Source: Desmonostoc muscorum FACHB-395
GTDB taxonomy: Bacteria; Cyanobacteriota; Cyanobacteriia; Cyanobacteriales; Nostocaceae
Direction of reading: 5' to 3'
Assembly: GCF_014698035.1 (NCBI RefSeq)
Contig: NZ_JACJSF010000019.1
Coordinates: 53,507 to 117,506 of the forward strand
DNA: 64,000 nt
A model generated the notes under the pieces. That model saw only the letters and a list, made by a program, of their open reading frames with translations, was not told where the DNA came from and searched no databases. Positions 1 to 10,082 of this stretch are shown one piece after another (position 1 is the stretch's first letter; each line of letters starts with the position of its first letter). The position numbers and the translations under genes were made by a program.

Positions 1-43
1 ATGGGTGCTAGAAGAATTTGCAGCTGCTGAGGTGGGTGTGTAA
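1..43 (+). CDS. sufC: SufC, Fe-S assembly ATPase (3' end only)
   Basis: Only the last 13 codons are in the window, read from base 2 and ending at a TAA at 41-43. The peptide ends in WVLEEFAAAEVGV. The stop overlaps the sufD start by one base (TAATG), as expected for a sufC-sufD operon. The identification rests mainly on position directly before sufD; the fragment is too short to be diagnostic on its own. SufC is the ABC-type ATPase of the SufBCD scaffold. Confidence 0.6.
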   Translation, partial: WVLEEFAAAEVGV

Positions 44-1416
44 TGAGTATTCAAATATCTCCTAGTCCAATACCTAATTCAAATGCAGTTAGTTTGACAT
101 CGACTTTGTTAGATAGAGATGATTATCTAACTGGGTTGTTAAATCAATTAACGGCAACTAAAACAGAGGGGTGGTTACAGGAATTACGCCAAAGCGCTGC
201 TAATTGGGTACGTCACTCGACTATTCCCACCACCCGCGAGGAAGAATGGCGATTTACTGATTTGTCGTCTCTACGAAAGGTGCAATTTAATATAGAGACG
301 GTAAATTATGCGTCTCTAGAATTTGATATTTTGCCAGAGGCGGCTAATAGTCGTTTGGTATTTGTTAATGGCGTTTATGCGCCGGAGTTATCCGCAGTTT
401 CAGATTTACCATCTGGAATTGTAGTGAGTAATTTGGCTGGTTTGTCTGCGGTTGAGCAGGAGGATGTACAGCAGTATTTGGCTCAAGCTGAGGGAGCGCA
501 AGAGGTTTTTACGGCTCTCAATACGGCTGGGATAACTGATGCAGCTGTGGTGTGGGTGAAGAAGAATGTGGTAGTTGAAACGCCAATTCATCTTGTGTTT
601 ATTTCGGTTGTGGGTGAGACGGCGATGATTTCACAGCCGCGTTGTTTGGTGGTGGCGGAAAGTGGTTCGCAGGTGACGTTGGTTGAGGAGTATACGAACC
701 GCAGAGGCGCAGAGAGCGCGGAGAACGGAGTTTATTTAACTAATGCGGTTACGGAAATTTGGGTGGGTGACAATGCTGAGGTGAGTCACACTAGGGTTGA
801 GTGGGAAGGTGCAGAGGCTTTTCATATTGGGAAAACTGCGATCGCACAAGCTCGTGATAGTCGATATACTTGTCATGCCATAACTTTAGGTGCGAAGTTG
901 TCACGGCACAATTTGGAGATTTTGCAAACTGGTGAGCAGACACAGACTACTCTCAATGGTTTGACGATAATTTCTGGTAAGCAGTTGTCTGATACTCACA
1001 GTGCGATCGCACTCAACTATCCCCACGGTACAAGTGACCAATTGCATAAATGTATTGTAGGCGATCGCGCTCATGCGGTGTTCAATGGTAAAGTTTTTGT
1101 ACCCAAACTAGCGCAGTTAACAAATGCATCCCAGTTGAATCGCAATTTGCTGCTATCGTCTAAAGCCAGAGTTGATACCAAACCCCAATTGGAAATTACG
1201 GCGGATAATGTCAAATGCGCTCATGGTGCTACTGTTAGCCAATTAGAAGATGACGAAATATTCTATCTGCAAAGTCGGGGAATTGATGAAAACGATGCTC
1301 GGAAGTTGTTAATTAACGCCTTCGCTGCTGAAGTTATCAACAAAATATCAGTTCCTTCTCTGCGAGAAATCCTTTTAAACACAGTGAATAATCTCAAGTC
1401 CCTGACTAATGAGTAA
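43..1416 (+). CDS. sufD: SufD, Fe-S cluster assembly scaffold subunit
   Basis: A 457-residue SufB/SufD-family protein. SufD joins SufB and the ATPase SufC in the SufBC2D complex, which builds Fe-S clusters in the cytosol. The C-terminal half carries the beta-helix core typical of the family, with [10 protein letters not shown], an NRNLLLS segment, KCAHGAT and the final [16 protein letters not shown] stretch. The start ATG at 43 overlaps the preceding stop codon by one base, so translation is probably coupled. sufS follows after 14 bases. Length and motif order are normal, and nothing is missing. In cyanobacteria this operon is usually sufBCDS and is often controlled by the repressor SufR, which is not in view. 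Confidence 0.95.
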   Translation: MSIQISPSPIPNSNAVSLTSTLLDRDDYLTGLLNQLTATKTEGWLQELRQSAANWVRHSTIPTTREEEWRFTDLSSLRKVQFNIETVNYASLEFDILPEAANSRLVFVNGVYAPELSAVSDLPSGIVVSNLAGLSAVEQEDVQQYLAQAEGAQEVFTALNTAGITDAAVVWVKKNVVVETPIHLVFISVVGETAMISQPRCLVVAESGSQVTLVEEYTNRRGAESAENGVYLTNAVTEIWVGDNAEVSHTRVEWEGAEAFHIGKTAIAQARDSRYTCHAITLGAKLSRHNLEILQTGEQTQTTLNGLTIISGKQLSDTHSAIALNYPHGTSDQLHKCIVGDRAHAVFNGKVFVPKLAQLTNASQLNRNLLLSSKARVDTKPQLEITADNVKCAHGATVSQLEDDEIFYLQSRGIDENDARKLLINAFAAEVINKISVPSLREILLNTVNNLKSLTNE

Positions 1417-1430
1417 TAACTAATCTACCA

Positions 1431-2693
1431 ATGACTTTCACCTCTACCAAAACCCTTGCTGATAAAGTTCGCGCTGACTTCCCGATATTGCATCAGGAAG
1501 TCAACGGGAAACCTTTGGTTTATCTCGATAATGCGGCAACATCGCAAAAGCCTTTATTCGTATTAAATACGCTGCGGGATTATTACGAACACTATAATGC
1601 TAACGTGCATCGAGGTGCCCATTCCCTGAGTGCTAAAGCTACTGATGCTTATGAAGGTGCTAGAGATAAAATTGCCAAATTCATCAATGCCGCATCGCGT
1701 CAGGAAATCGTCTACACCCGCAACGCAAGTGAGGCGATTAACCTAGTAGCTTACAGTTGGGGAATGAATAATTTGCAGCCTGGGGATGAAATTATTCTGT
1801 CGGTGATGGAACACCACAGTAATATTGTGCCTTGGCAATTAGTAGCACAAAAAACGGGTGCAGTACTGAAATTCGTGGAACTGACACCTGAAGAGACTTT
1901 TGATTTGTCACAGTATAAAAAGCTGATTTCCGACAAAACCAAGTTGGTGTCGGTGGTGCATATATCTAATACTTTGGGTTGCATTAACCCAGTGGAAGAA
2001 ATTGGTGCGATCGCTCACAAATATGGTGCTAAATTCTTAGTTGATGCTTGCCAAAGTGTTCCCCACTATCCTGTCGATGTGCAGCAGATAGATTGTGATT
2101 GGTTGGTAGCATCCGGTCATAAAATGTGTGCGCCAACTGGGATAGGATTTTTGTATGGCAAGTTGGAATTGTTAGAATCAATGCCACCATTCTTTGGTGG
2201 TGGTGAGATGATTGCAGAGGTGTATTTAGACCATTCTACTTATGCAGAGTTACCGCATAAATTTGAAGCCGGTACTCCTGCAATTGGAGAAGCGATCGCA
2301 CTTGGTGCTGCGATCGATTATCTTAGCAGTATCGGCATGGATAAAATCCACGCCTACGAAGCAGAATTAACAGCTTATTTGTTCCAACAATTAGAGCAAA
2401 TTCCCCAAATTAGAATTTACGGCCCCAAACCAAATGCAAAAGGTGAGGGTAGAGCCGCTCTTGCGTCGTTCACAACCGGAGAAGTCCACGCTAACGACTT
2501 ATCTACATTATTAGATCAAGAAGGCATTGCTATCCGTTCTGGACACCACTGCACACAACCATTACATCGTTACTTAGGTCTTGCTGCAACCGCACGAGCA
2601 AGTCTATCTTTCTACAACACCCGCGAGGAAATTGATATTTTCATCAAAGCACTGAAAGAAACTCTCGACTTTTTTGCAGGTTTCCTTGCTTAA
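1431..2693 (+). CDS. sufS: SufS, group II cysteine desulfurase
   Basis: A 420-residue PLP-dependent cysteine desulfurase of the SufS/CsdA class, which removes sulfur from L-cysteine for Fe-S assembly. The PLP lysine is K231 in the [10 protein letters not shown] motif, and the catalytic cysteine is C374 in [11 protein letters not shown]. The early [11 protein letters not shown] motif and the [11 protein letters not shown] segment are also typical. The gene lies 14 bases after sufD, with the same orientation and base composition, so it closes the suf operon. No SufE gene is adjacent. A strong inverted repeat begins 22 bases after the stop. Confidence 0.96.
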   Translation: MTFTSTKTLADKVRADFPILHQEVNGKPLVYLDNAATSQKPLFVLNTLRDYYEHYNANVHRGAHSLSAKATDAYEGARDKIAKFINAASRQEIVYTRNASEAINLVAYSWGMNNLQPGDEIILSVMEHHSNIVPWQLVAQKTGAVLKFVELTPEETFDLSQYKKLISDKTKLVSVVHISNTLGCINPVEEIGAIAHKYGAKFLVDACQSVPHYPVDVQQIDCDWLVASGHKMCAPTGIGFLYGKLELLESMPPFFGGGEMIAEVYLDHSTYAELPHKFEAGTPAIGEAIALGAAIDYLSSIGMDKIHAYEAELTAYLFQQLEQIPQIRIYGPKPNAKGEGRAALASFTTGEVHANDLSTLLDQEGIAIRSGHHCTQPLHRYLGLAATARASLSFYNTREEIDIFIKALKETLDFFAGFLA

Positions 2694-2715
2694 AGTTACA
2701 AAATCTTCAGATACT

Positions 2716-2763
2716 AATTGTGCCAAATATCAGCAACATATCTTGCTAATAGTTGGCACAATT
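2716..2763 (+). terminator. hairpin after sufS
   Basis: A perfect 11-bp inverted repeat, AATTGTGCCAA (2716-2726) and TTGGCACAATT (2753-2763), encloses a second short stem (AGCAA/TTGCT). It sits directly after the suf operon. There is no T run after it, so it may be an mRNA-stabilising structure or a weak terminator. Confidence 0.5.
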
Positions 2764-2823
2764 TAATTATCTGGATTATTTATAGGATAAACAAAAGTTT
2801 TTGAAACTTATTTTCTTGGTCAA

Positions 2824-2916
2824 ATGGTTGAAATTGACTTGAGCGAATATTATATTAATGACACAGGTAAAATTATCGGGATTTTATCTAACATCCTGAC
2901 AGAAAAAGTATTCTAA
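2824..2916 (+). CDS. possible 30-aa ORF upstream of the Uma2 gene
   Basis: An ATG-started frame of 30 codons ends one base before the start of the next gene. The product begins MVEIDLSEYY and has no domain I recognise. The close spacing could reflect translational coupling, or this could be the end of a decayed gene. There is no clear ribosome binding site. Treat it as uncertain. Confidence 0.2.
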   Translation: MVEIDLSEYYINDTGKIIGILSNILTEKVF

Positions 2917-2917
2917 T

Positions 2918-3550
2918 ATGCTTGTCAAGTCAACACCTGCTGAACAAAGAACAGTGCTACAGAACATTAGCTGGGAAACCTTTGAAGCCTTGCTGAGAGA
3001 TACAGGTGAGGACAGAGGCTCAAGATTTGCTTATGACTGTGGTGTTTTAGAAATCATGACTCCACTTTTTGAACACGAAAATCCTAAAATTCAGTTTGAC
3101 CGATTGATATTCGCTTTAGCAGTGGAATTAAAAACTAAAATTAGAAGTGCTGGTTCTACAACATTAAAACGTAAAACAATAACAAAGGGAATAGAACCCG
3201 ATACTTGCTATTATATTCAAAATGAGCCAGCAATTAGAGGTAAGCAAGAATTAGATTTAAAAACAGACCCAGCACCGGATTTAGCAGTTGAAATTGATAT
3301 TACTAGCAGCTCTGTTAATAAGCTTAATATTTATGCGGCTTTAGGTGTAGCAGAATTATGGAGATATGATGGTGAAGTTTTAAAATTTTATCAACTAATA
3401 GAAAGTGAATATATTGAGATTAAGTTTAGCATAGCTTTTCCTTTAATTTCTGTTAGTGATATGAATAAATTTATCCAGCAAAGTAAAACTATGGATGAAA
3501 TTGATCTGGTGCAATCCTTCAGTGCTTGGGTACAGGGAAAGATAGAGTAA
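2918..3550 (+). CDS. Uma2-family (DUF820) PD-(D/E)xK nuclease-like protein
   Basis: A 210-residue Uma2-family protein. The family has a restriction-endonuclease-like fold and is greatly expanded in cyanobacteria; its biological role is not established. The core shows the usual order: GVLEIMTPLFEHE near residue 45, a GIEPDTCYYI motif near 90, and the active-site strand DPAPDLAVEIDIT near 120. Next comes the conserved K-x-x-IYAALGVAELWRYDG segment. Length and motifs are complete, so the enzyme may be intact. Members are often found near mobile DNA, and a decayed partial copy lies just downstream (3596-3775). Confidence 0.85.
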   Translation: MLVKSTPAEQRTVLQNISWETFEALLRDTGEDRGSRFAYDCGVLEIMTPLFEHENPKIQFDRLIFALAVELKTKIRSAGSTTLKRKTITKGIEPDTCYYIQNEPAIRGKQELDLKTDPAPDLAVEIDITSSSVNKLNIYAALGVAELWRYDGEVLKFYQLIESEYIEIKFSIAFPLISVSDMNKFIQQSKTMDEIDLVQSFSAWVQGKIE

Positions 3551-3595
3551 AGTGTCCCTTATTGATAAATATAATTACTGGCTTACTTTTTATGT

Positions 3596-3775
3596 ATACT
3601 TGTCAAGCCAACGGTTGGTGAACAAAGAACTCTGGTACGTGTACTAAAAATTAGGTTTTGTGGTGGTTTTATCAGAAAAACTCAATTTTTCGTCCATAAA
3701 CTTGGGTTATCAAGCTTTGTTGGGAATTGTGACAGATATCCCATTGATGAATTTCTATGTGAATATAATATATAG
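3596..3775 (+). pseudogene. remnant similar to the start of the Uma2 gene
   Basis: The frame beginning at an ATA codon at 3596 reads ILVKPTVGEQRTLVRVL, close to the start of the upstream gene (MLVKSTPAEQRTVLQNI). Nucleotide identity is obvious over about 45 bases and then fades, although the frame stays open to 3773. There is no ATG. It looks like the leftover 5' end of a second Uma2 copy. The rest of the gap up to 3935 is AT-rich and shows nothing else I can name. Confidence 0.5.
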
Positions 3776-3935
3776 ATTTCATGAAAATGACTTTTATCAA
3801 TTGAGAAATTTATTACACAATTTGAATATATACATTTGAATAATCAAACCCAAAAAACGATTGTCACTTTTTCGCAGATATTAATTTTTTAATAGTATTA
3901 GTCATGGAAAATAATAAAATAGTATAAATAATAGC

Positions 3936-6170
3936 ATGGAAAAAAGTGTTATTAATGCCAGCCTTTCTACTCAGAACCTAACTTTTCGTCCAGGTGATAC
4001 TCCTGTATCATTTGAGGTAACTGTCAATAATGACAGCGATCGCTTTGCCAATTTTCAGGTAGAAATTACCGCCGCCGGAGAAACCCGAAACACTGGATAC
4101 CGATGGTATCGACTCGAACCAGAGGTGGCAGCAGCTAAACCACCAGGAAGCAGTACTATATTTCAAGTCTTCATATTCAATACACCCATTCCAGGATTTG
4201 TCGGTACTGTCAACCTGATAGTTAATATTTTTTCGCCGCAATTAGCACAACAGTGCAGACTTGTGCTGCGTCTGAAAATCGAACGAGATAACAGACCAAC
4301 ACACTTAAGTGTCGAATTGCCTGTACGCGAGTTTCAAGTTTATCCCCGCAATTCAGTAGATATACCAGTGCGGGTGCGGAACTTGGGGCAACAACCAACT
4401 GATGTGGGGCTACGTTTTACAGGCGTTGATCCATCTTGGCTAGCAGGTAGTGCAGAACGCCGATTATCTTTAGATCCAGGGGGATTAGCAGAAGCCACAT
4501 TTCAATGTCAACCTCCTTCTGTAGTGCAAGCACCCAGCCAAAATTATCCTTTTACTATTGAAGCTGTTAGCAATAATGGTTATCCAACCAATGCTGAAGG
4601 CAACATTGAAGTCTTACCAGTGGGTTTTATAGACTTTACCACCACTCAAAAACACCTCAAAATTCCTAGTAAATCGGCATGGTTACCTGACTGGAAATCT
4701 GATACAGCTTCCTTTGAATTACTATTTAAAAACGCTAGCAACCTCAACCAGCAAATTAATGTCCAGGTACAGGGTAGAGACTGGCGAAAATGTACTTTCA
4801 AAAAGCTTCCTGAAAATGCCAATCTCCATTTAGGAGAAACAAGTAAGGTCATTCTTGATGTTAAAACAAAACGCCCTTGGGTAGGAATCGGTAAAACTCT
4901 TTTATTAGAGGCTAAATCTGAATTATCCGACCAACGTTTAGGCAGTACAGACCCCGCCACGCAGACATTAGAAGTGGAGGCTTTGCCAATTATACCTCTA
5001 TGGCTACAGCTAGCTGCGATCGCACTCTTAGCTGCACTCCTAGCATTAATACTGCAACCAAGAGATATAATGCATACACGTTCTGTAAACTCAATACGCT
5101 TTAGTGGTATTGGTTTATCTGTGGTCAGTGGCTCAGATGATTGCACATTAAGACTTTGGAGAATTGCTGCTGATAGCTTAGGCCCCGATGACACAGTAAC
5201 ATACGCTGGGCAACCCGTAGCTTGCGACCAACGGCAACAGCCCAAAGGTTTAATGGCGATTACCGATGATGCTGTAGAAGTCTTACGCTTCATGCCATTA
5301 CAAAATGATCGTGTTGCCGTTGGTCTCGATAATGGTGTAATTGAACTTAGAGATGTACCATCAGGTCTAAAGATTAGCGAACTTCAAGACCTTAAAGATC
5401 CTAAAGCAAAAGGCGATCGCGTCTTTGATTTAGCTTTCACTTCAAACTCACTTAACTTATTCAGTGGCTATGGCAGTGGTAAAGTTAGAGTATGGTCAAG
5501 ATCAGCGCCTAACAGCGATTTTCTGCCAGAACCGCAAGTTATCGACGTACAAAGTACATTGAAACTATCAGGTTTCCAAGTCCGGGCATTAAATCTCAGC
5601 CCAGATGCCAAAACTGTAGTAATTGCGGGAAACTTTAAGCGTTTTATCTTGTGGCAGTGGAACCCAACTCAATCTGATAAAAAATTCCCAGGTTTATCAG
5701 TGCAAAATCTAGAAAAACTAGACCCATTAGTTGGGCGTGAAGACTATATCTGGGGATTGGCTTTTGTTCCTAACTCGACAGAAAAAATCTTAGCAACCTC
5801 CGATTCAGCGGGATTCATTACGATTTGGAATTTGAATCAGTGCCAAACTCTCAAAAATCCCAATCCGCAGGAAAAATTTAATGAACTCAATTGTTCGCCA
5901 ATAGATCGCTGGCCAGCATCAAAAACATCTGTGCGTAGTCTGGCATTTAGTGATGATGGTAGTTTGCTAGTAAGTGGTGGCGATGATGGACGAGTGGTGC
6001 TTTGGTACTTAACTCCCGAACATAAGCTTGACAAAATAAAGGCAGCAGAAGGTAAAACAATTTACCAAAGCTCTAAAAAAATCAATAGTATCGACTTGAA
6101 AACTAATCAAGGAACCATGATTGTTAGTGGTGGTGAAGATTTTCAAGTCAAACTACACCGCATCAAATAA
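3936..6170 (+). CDS. single-pass membrane protein with Ig-like domains and a C-terminal WD40 propeller
   Basis: A 744-residue protein of unknown function. Residues about 1-345 form beta-rich Ig-like modules similar in style to COG1470-type proteins (for example NLTFRPGDTPVSFEVTVNN and FQVYPRNSVDIPVRVRNLG). One hydrophobic helix lies at about 354-373 (LQLAAIALLAALLALIL). The rest, from about 376 to 744, reads as WD40 repeats, with blades such as GLSVVSGSDDCTLRLWR, GSLLVSGGDDGRVVLWY and TMIVSGGEDFQVKLHRI. There is no signal peptide, so the orientation in the membrane is unclear. The next gene starts 14 bases downstream and has the same N-terminal layout, so the two are probably co-transcribed partners. 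Confidence 0.75.
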   Translation: MEKSVINASLSTQNLTFRPGDTPVSFEVTVNNDSDRFANFQVEITAAGETRNTGYRWYRLEPEVAAAKPPGSSTIFQVFIFNTPIPGFVGTVNLIVNIFSPQLAQQCRLVLRLKIERDNRPTHLSVELPVREFQVYPRNSVDIPVRVRNLGQQPTDVGLRFTGVDPSWLAGSAERRLSLDPGGLAEATFQCQPPSVVQAPSQNYPFTIEAVSNNGYPTNAEGNIEVLPVGFIDFTTTQKHLKIPSKSAWLPDWKSDTASFELLFKNASNLNQQINVQVQGRDWRKCTFKKLPENANLHLGETSKVILDVKTKRPWVGIGKTLLLEAKSELSDQRLGSTDPATQTLEVEALPIIPLWLQLAAIALLAALLALILQPRDIMHTRSVNSIRFSGIGLSVVSGSDDCTLRLWRIAADSLGPDDTVTYAGQPVACDQRQQPKGLMAITDDAVEVLRFMPLQNDRVAVGLDNGVIELRDVPSGLKISELQDLKDPKAKGDRVFDLAFTSNSLNLFSGYGSGKVRVWSRSAPNSDFLPEPQVIDVQSTLKLSGFQVRALNLSPDAKTVVIAGNFKRFILWQWNPTQSDKKFPGLSVQNLEKLDPLVGREDYIWGLAFVPNSTEKILATSDSAGFITIWNLNQCQTLKNPNPQEKFNELNCSPIDRWPASKTSVRSLAFSDDGSLLVSGGDDGRVVLWYLTPEHKLDKIKAAEGKTIYQSSKKINSIDLKTNQGTMIVSGGEDFQVKLHRIK

Positions 6171-6183
6171 GAGAGTCAATGAT

Positions 6184-8466
6184 ATGCAAGCTAACTTCAA
6201 TCCACTGCAAGTTATTATCAACCCACCTGGAATTCAATTTGGAATGCCAGGAGATACTATTGAACTCTATGTTGTTGTGATTAATCAAGGAGGTCAAGAT
6301 GCGGTTATTGACTTACATTTTGTTTTTGACGAAGTATTTCAAAATTTAACCGGTTGGTCTAGTTCTCCTAGAGAAAGTTTAGCATTAGCTTCCCAACAGA
6401 ATAGCGATGAAGTAAGATTTGAGTTTCAAATTGCCGCAAATACTCTTCCTGGAACCTATGACTATACATTAGTCGTAGATTCACCTCTACATTATCCTCA
6501 AGATACACCTATAACCTTCCCAAACCAAATTAAGGTTCTGCTACAAGAACAGACTGCAATTCGGGTGAATGACCCGACATTTTCCATTAGACCTAACACC
6601 AACCCCAACAAGCCACTAATTTTCAATCCTAGTGAGCCTCTGCAAGTAGAGGTTATAGTTGATAATCGCTCTTATCTCGTCGATAGGTTCCGCTTGAGTT
6701 GTCCAGATTTAGACGAAGACTGGTTCACAATTAATTACCCTGCAAGCGGATATGAGGGTTCTGGATTAGTATCGGAAGCTACTGCACTAGAACTGAACCC
6801 TGGTACTAAAGGTCAAATATTGTTGAAATTTCACCCACCTGGAGATACACTCGCAGGAAGCTATTCTCCTACAATCCGCTTGTATTCGGAGAACTCTCCC
6901 GACTTAGTACTGCTAGACTTGGTGTACATTCAAATTCCGACAAATTATCGCTTAGATATAGAACTTCATACGATTTTGGGACAAGTTAGCCGTAGTCTGG
7001 GCAAGTATGAATTAGCACTAGCAAACCAGGGTAATATTGTCCGTGAACTGATATTAAGCTTAAAAAGTCGAGACGAAGAAGAACTATATACTTACAAATT
7101 TGATCCGACTGAAATAAGATTACTACCAAATAGAAGTGCTGTGGTCAACTTGACAGTCAAACCCAGACCTTGGTGGCGAAAACCGTGGTTTGGCGCAGGG
7201 TTAGTGGTTAACTTTCAACTCGACATCAAAGACCAAAAAAATTTACCCCTACCTAACACATTGCCTCAAGGGAGCTTGGTATGGAAACCCCGTCCTTTGT
7301 GGCAATTTATTCTGTTAATTTTGGCAATTTTGGGATTATTGGGAGGGATAGGATTTATCATTTGGCGAATTTTAAATCCCGATCCTTTGAAATTAGAAAA
7401 TTTTAGTGCAAAAGACTCTCAAATTACTGAAGGTGATGAGGTTGCTTTGAACTGGGAAATTCACCACTATAAACAGTTGCAAAAATTGGTTCTGACCGCT
7501 AAAGGTTCCCAACCTATTGAGCCTATTATTTATGACTTTAGCAATGGCATTCCTGAAGCATTGGGTAAAGGAAGTACACCTCTTTGTCAGATACAAGAAA
7601 AACAAGACCTTATTTGTAGTAACGTGAAAACTGGAGTGAAAACAAAAGGAAATTACACTTTTCAGCTACAAGCTTCTTATCAAAATGGTATACAGTTATT
7701 TTCTCGAACTAATCAAATAGCAACCCAAACAACCCAAGTAGAAATAGCTGAGAAACCAATTGCTGAAGTTGTTAATTTTCAAGCCGATAAACCACAGTAT
7801 ATAAAAGGTCAAAATATTCTTTTAAGTTGGACTATTGCGCGTCCATTACTGCTGCAACAAATTCAAATTGGTGGCAGTGCAGATGATGAGACATCCTACG
7901 GCGAACCAATTGTTTATAAAATTAACCAAGGTAATCTTGCAGACCCTAAGCTCAAAAAGCTATGTACACAACAAAATCAAGAGCTACGATGTACAAATAT
8001 CCCTATACCTGCATATAAAGCAGGAAAATTTGCCTTTCAAATCAAAGCTTTTTCTAATGGAAGTCAAAAAAATAGTTTTAAAAAGACTGAATCTAAAATA
8101 GAAATTTTACCAAAACCATTTAGGATTGTTTCTTTCACAATCAACGGTAGCGATCAACCAAATCTGGTTCTCAACGAAGGAACAACTGCTACCCTGAGTT
8201 GGAGAGTAGAAGGGGAAAAAGAAAATATTCAAGTTAAACTTTTGCCATACGGCGATGAAGTTGCATTAAGTGACTCAAAGCAGTTTCCAGTTAATCTAGC
8301 CTTCCCACCTCAAATCACGCTGCAAGTTAATGATATATCTAATAAGCAACCACCCCAGCAAAAAGGATTTGTAATCACAGTCCTCAAAAAAGTAGTACCT
8401 ACTCCTATACCTAGCATTAACCCAATTCCACCGAACCCATTTCAAAGCCCCTTACCTCAGAGGTAA
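6184..8466 (+). CDS. single-pass membrane protein with Ig-like domains on both sides of the helix
   Basis: A 760-residue protein from ATG 6184 (MQANFNPLQVIINPPG). An in-frame start at 6121 would run into the previous gene and is less likely. Residues 1-360 are Ig-like modules starting with a FGMPGDTIELYVVVINQGG strand pattern, as in the upstream protein. A membrane helix lies at about 372-395 (FILLILAILGLLGGIGFIIW). The C-terminal part holds three repeats with the signature L-x-W-x-I/V (LNWEI, LSWTI, LSWRV), which look like further Ig/CARDB-type folds. It ends in a proline-rich tail. Function is unknown. Together with the upstream WD40 protein it looks like a two-component membrane assembly; that is inference. 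Confidence 0.7.
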   Translation: MQANFNPLQVIINPPGIQFGMPGDTIELYVVVINQGGQDAVIDLHFVFDEVFQNLTGWSSSPRESLALASQQNSDEVRFEFQIAANTLPGTYDYTLVVDSPLHYPQDTPITFPNQIKVLLQEQTAIRVNDPTFSIRPNTNPNKPLIFNPSEPLQVEVIVDNRSYLVDRFRLSCPDLDEDWFTINYPASGYEGSGLVSEATALELNPGTKGQILLKFHPPGDTLAGSYSPTIRLYSENSPDLVLLDLVYIQIPTNYRLDIELHTILGQVSRSLGKYELALANQGNIVRELILSLKSRDEEELYTYKFDPTEIRLLPNRSAVVNLTVKPRPWWRKPWFGAGLVVNFQLDIKDQKNLPLPNTLPQGSLVWKPRPLWQFILLILAILGLLGGIGFIIWRILNPDPLKLENFSAKDSQITEGDEVALNWEIHHYKQLQKLVLTAKGSQPIEPIIYDFSNGIPEALGKGSTPLCQIQEKQDLICSNVKTGVKTKGNYTFQLQASYQNGIQLFSRTNQIATQTTQVEIAEKPIAEVVNFQADKPQYIKGQNILLSWTIARPLLLQQIQIGGSADDETSYGEPIVYKINQGNLADPKLKKLCTQQNQELRCTNIPIPAYKAGKFAFQIKAFSNGSQKNSFKKTESKIEILPKPFRIVSFTINGSDQPNLVLNEGTTATLSWRVEGEKENIQVKLLPYGDEVALSDSKQFPVNLAFPPQITLQVNDISNKQPPQQKGFVITVLKKVVPTPIPSINPIPPNPFQSPLPQR

Positions 8467-8534
8467 GTTTTATCAGGCTCTTAGGCACATTCTCGATAGG
8501 CTGTGAAAGGTTGCTTGCCCTATTTCCAACTAAC

Positions 8535-9737
8535 TCAATTCTTATTTTTTTGGAAACCTCGATGTCTTCGCCCATTTTGAAACAGGGGTTTTCGTAACGG
8601 TACTACCTCAGCTTCATTACTCTCGCGTGCTACCCGAATCAGCAACCCAGCAGCTATTAAGCTAGCAATCATAGAATTACCACCATAACTAAACATGGGT
8701 AAAGGTAAGCCTGTAGTTGGTAGAGAACCTGTAGCTACACCAATATGGAGCAGTGATTGTCCTATCATCAAAATCGTCACACCGATCGCTACCAATCGAT
8801 GCACTATATTTTTAGCCTTCAGTGCCACAATTAATCCGAGGGTGGCGAATGTAGCTAAAAGTGCCAACAACACCATACTGCCAACAAAGCCAAACTCCTC
8901 AGCGAACACGGCAAAAATAAAATCGGTATCCTGAATCGGTAAATAAAACAGTTTTTGTTGAGAAAGCCCAAACCCGGCTCCCCAAGTCCTACCAGAACCC
9001 ACAGCTAGTAGACTTTGCACCAACTGGTAGCCATCTCCTGTAGCATCCGCCCAAGGATTGAGGAATGACATCACCCGCTTACGCTGATACTCTTTTATGC
9101 TAATACTGAGTATCGCCAACATTACTCCGCCAATTGCTGTTCCTCCCAGGTACTTGTAAGGTAGGCCAGCCGCGAGAGCAATTAGCCAAATAGTCATACC
9201 GCAAAGTGCTGTTGTACTTAAGTTGGGCTGGGCAAGAATTCCTAAAAGTACCAAACCGAAAATACCCAACCAAGCAAAGCGAACCCGCCAACTAATACGT
9301 TCCCACTGACCAAAAAGCCGCGCACTTTGCAGCACCAAAAAGGGTTTAATTAATTCTGAAGGTTGAATAGGAATTGGTCCGATCGCAATCCAACGGGCTG
9401 CGTCAAAAGCCTTTTTTCCCAATCCTGGGATTAGTGTGACGAAAATTAATGCCAAAAACAGCAACAAAAACCAATGGGATACTCTCAAAATTTTCTGTAA
9501 CGGCAAATTAACAATAATATTAAACCCGATTAAAGAAACTAAGACCCAAAGTAGTTGACGCTTAAAGTAGTACAGTCCATCACTCTGACGTGCGTCAGCG
9601 ACGGGATAGGATGCTGAAAATAGCATTATCAAGCCGACAAACAGCCAAATCAAAGTTAACCAGCGCAACAAACGCGCTTCTAGTGCCCAGTTGGAGACTG
9701 AACTATCAAAAATTGGAATCAGGCGGCGTAGATTCAC
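8535..9737 (-). CDS. ftsW: FtsW, divisome peptidoglycan glycosyltransferase (SEDS family)
   Basis: A 400-residue polytopic SEDS protein with about ten membrane helices. SEDS proteins polymerise lipid II into glycan strands at the septum together with a class B penicillin-binding protein. Family marks visible here are RWIAIGPIPIQPSEL, the PIQDTDFIFAVFAEEFG region and the late motif PTTGLPLPMFSYGGNS, which favours FtsW over RodA. It is transcribed alone, convergent with the Ig-domain gene at 8466. The start ATG at 9737 is followed upstream by a repeat-rich spacer. Confidence 0.9.
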   Translation of the reverse strand: MNLRRLIPIFDSSVSNWALEARLLRWLTLIWLFVGLIMLFSASYPVADARQSDGLYYFKRQLLWVLVSLIGFNIIVNLPLQKILRVSHWFLLLFLALIFVTLIPGLGKKAFDAARWIAIGPIPIQPSELIKPFLVLQSARLFGQWERISWRVRFAWLGIFGLVLLGILAQPNLSTTALCGMTIWLIALAAGLPYKYLGGTAIGGVMLAILSISIKEYQRKRVMSFLNPWADATGDGYQLVQSLLAVGSGRTWGAGFGLSQQKLFYLPIQDTDFIFAVFAEEFGFVGSMVLLALLATFATLGLIVALKAKNIVHRLVAIGVTILMIGQSLLHIGVATGSLPTTGLPLPMFSYGGNSMIASLIAAGLLIRVARESNEAEVVPLRKPLFQNGRRHRGFQKNKN

Positions 9738-10082
9738 GAGCAGTACAGGTAAAAAGTTAGGAATTAGGAGTTAGAAATAAAACTCATAAATCATAACTTA
9801 TAACTCATAAGTAAGCTTTGCAACCATAAATCTTAGAGTTGTTAACTTCAATACACCCTTAGTTAAATATTTTTGACAAATTTGATTGGCTAGGAATGCC
9901 ATACCCTTAGACGAAACAAGCTATGATTACCATCCCCTAGAGATGGCATCACTACACGTAAACTGAGAAATTATTTTATACATTAAATACAGCAGTTTTA
10001 AAAATAATTGAGAATTCAGAGAGTTAAAAAATAAATGCTTAGTGCTTCTCTCCCACTACAAGCATTTCTTAATTCTCATAAT
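9738..10082. repeat. intergenic spacer with short heptamer-like repeats
   Basis: This 345-base spacer between ftsW and the histidine kinase gene holds degenerate heptamer repeats, clearest at 9755-9810, based on AGGAGTTA and ACTCATAA units. Similar repeats recur throughout the window. No gene is visible. Promoter elements for ftsW must lie here but I cannot place them with confidence. Confidence 0.5.

Noticed and set aside
4646..5293. Long reverse-strand open frame (215 codons) opposite the WD40 protein gene
   Set aside because: It lies fully inside a well-supported gene on the other strand, has no domain and a composition (many Ser, Arg, Cys) typical of chance antisense frames.
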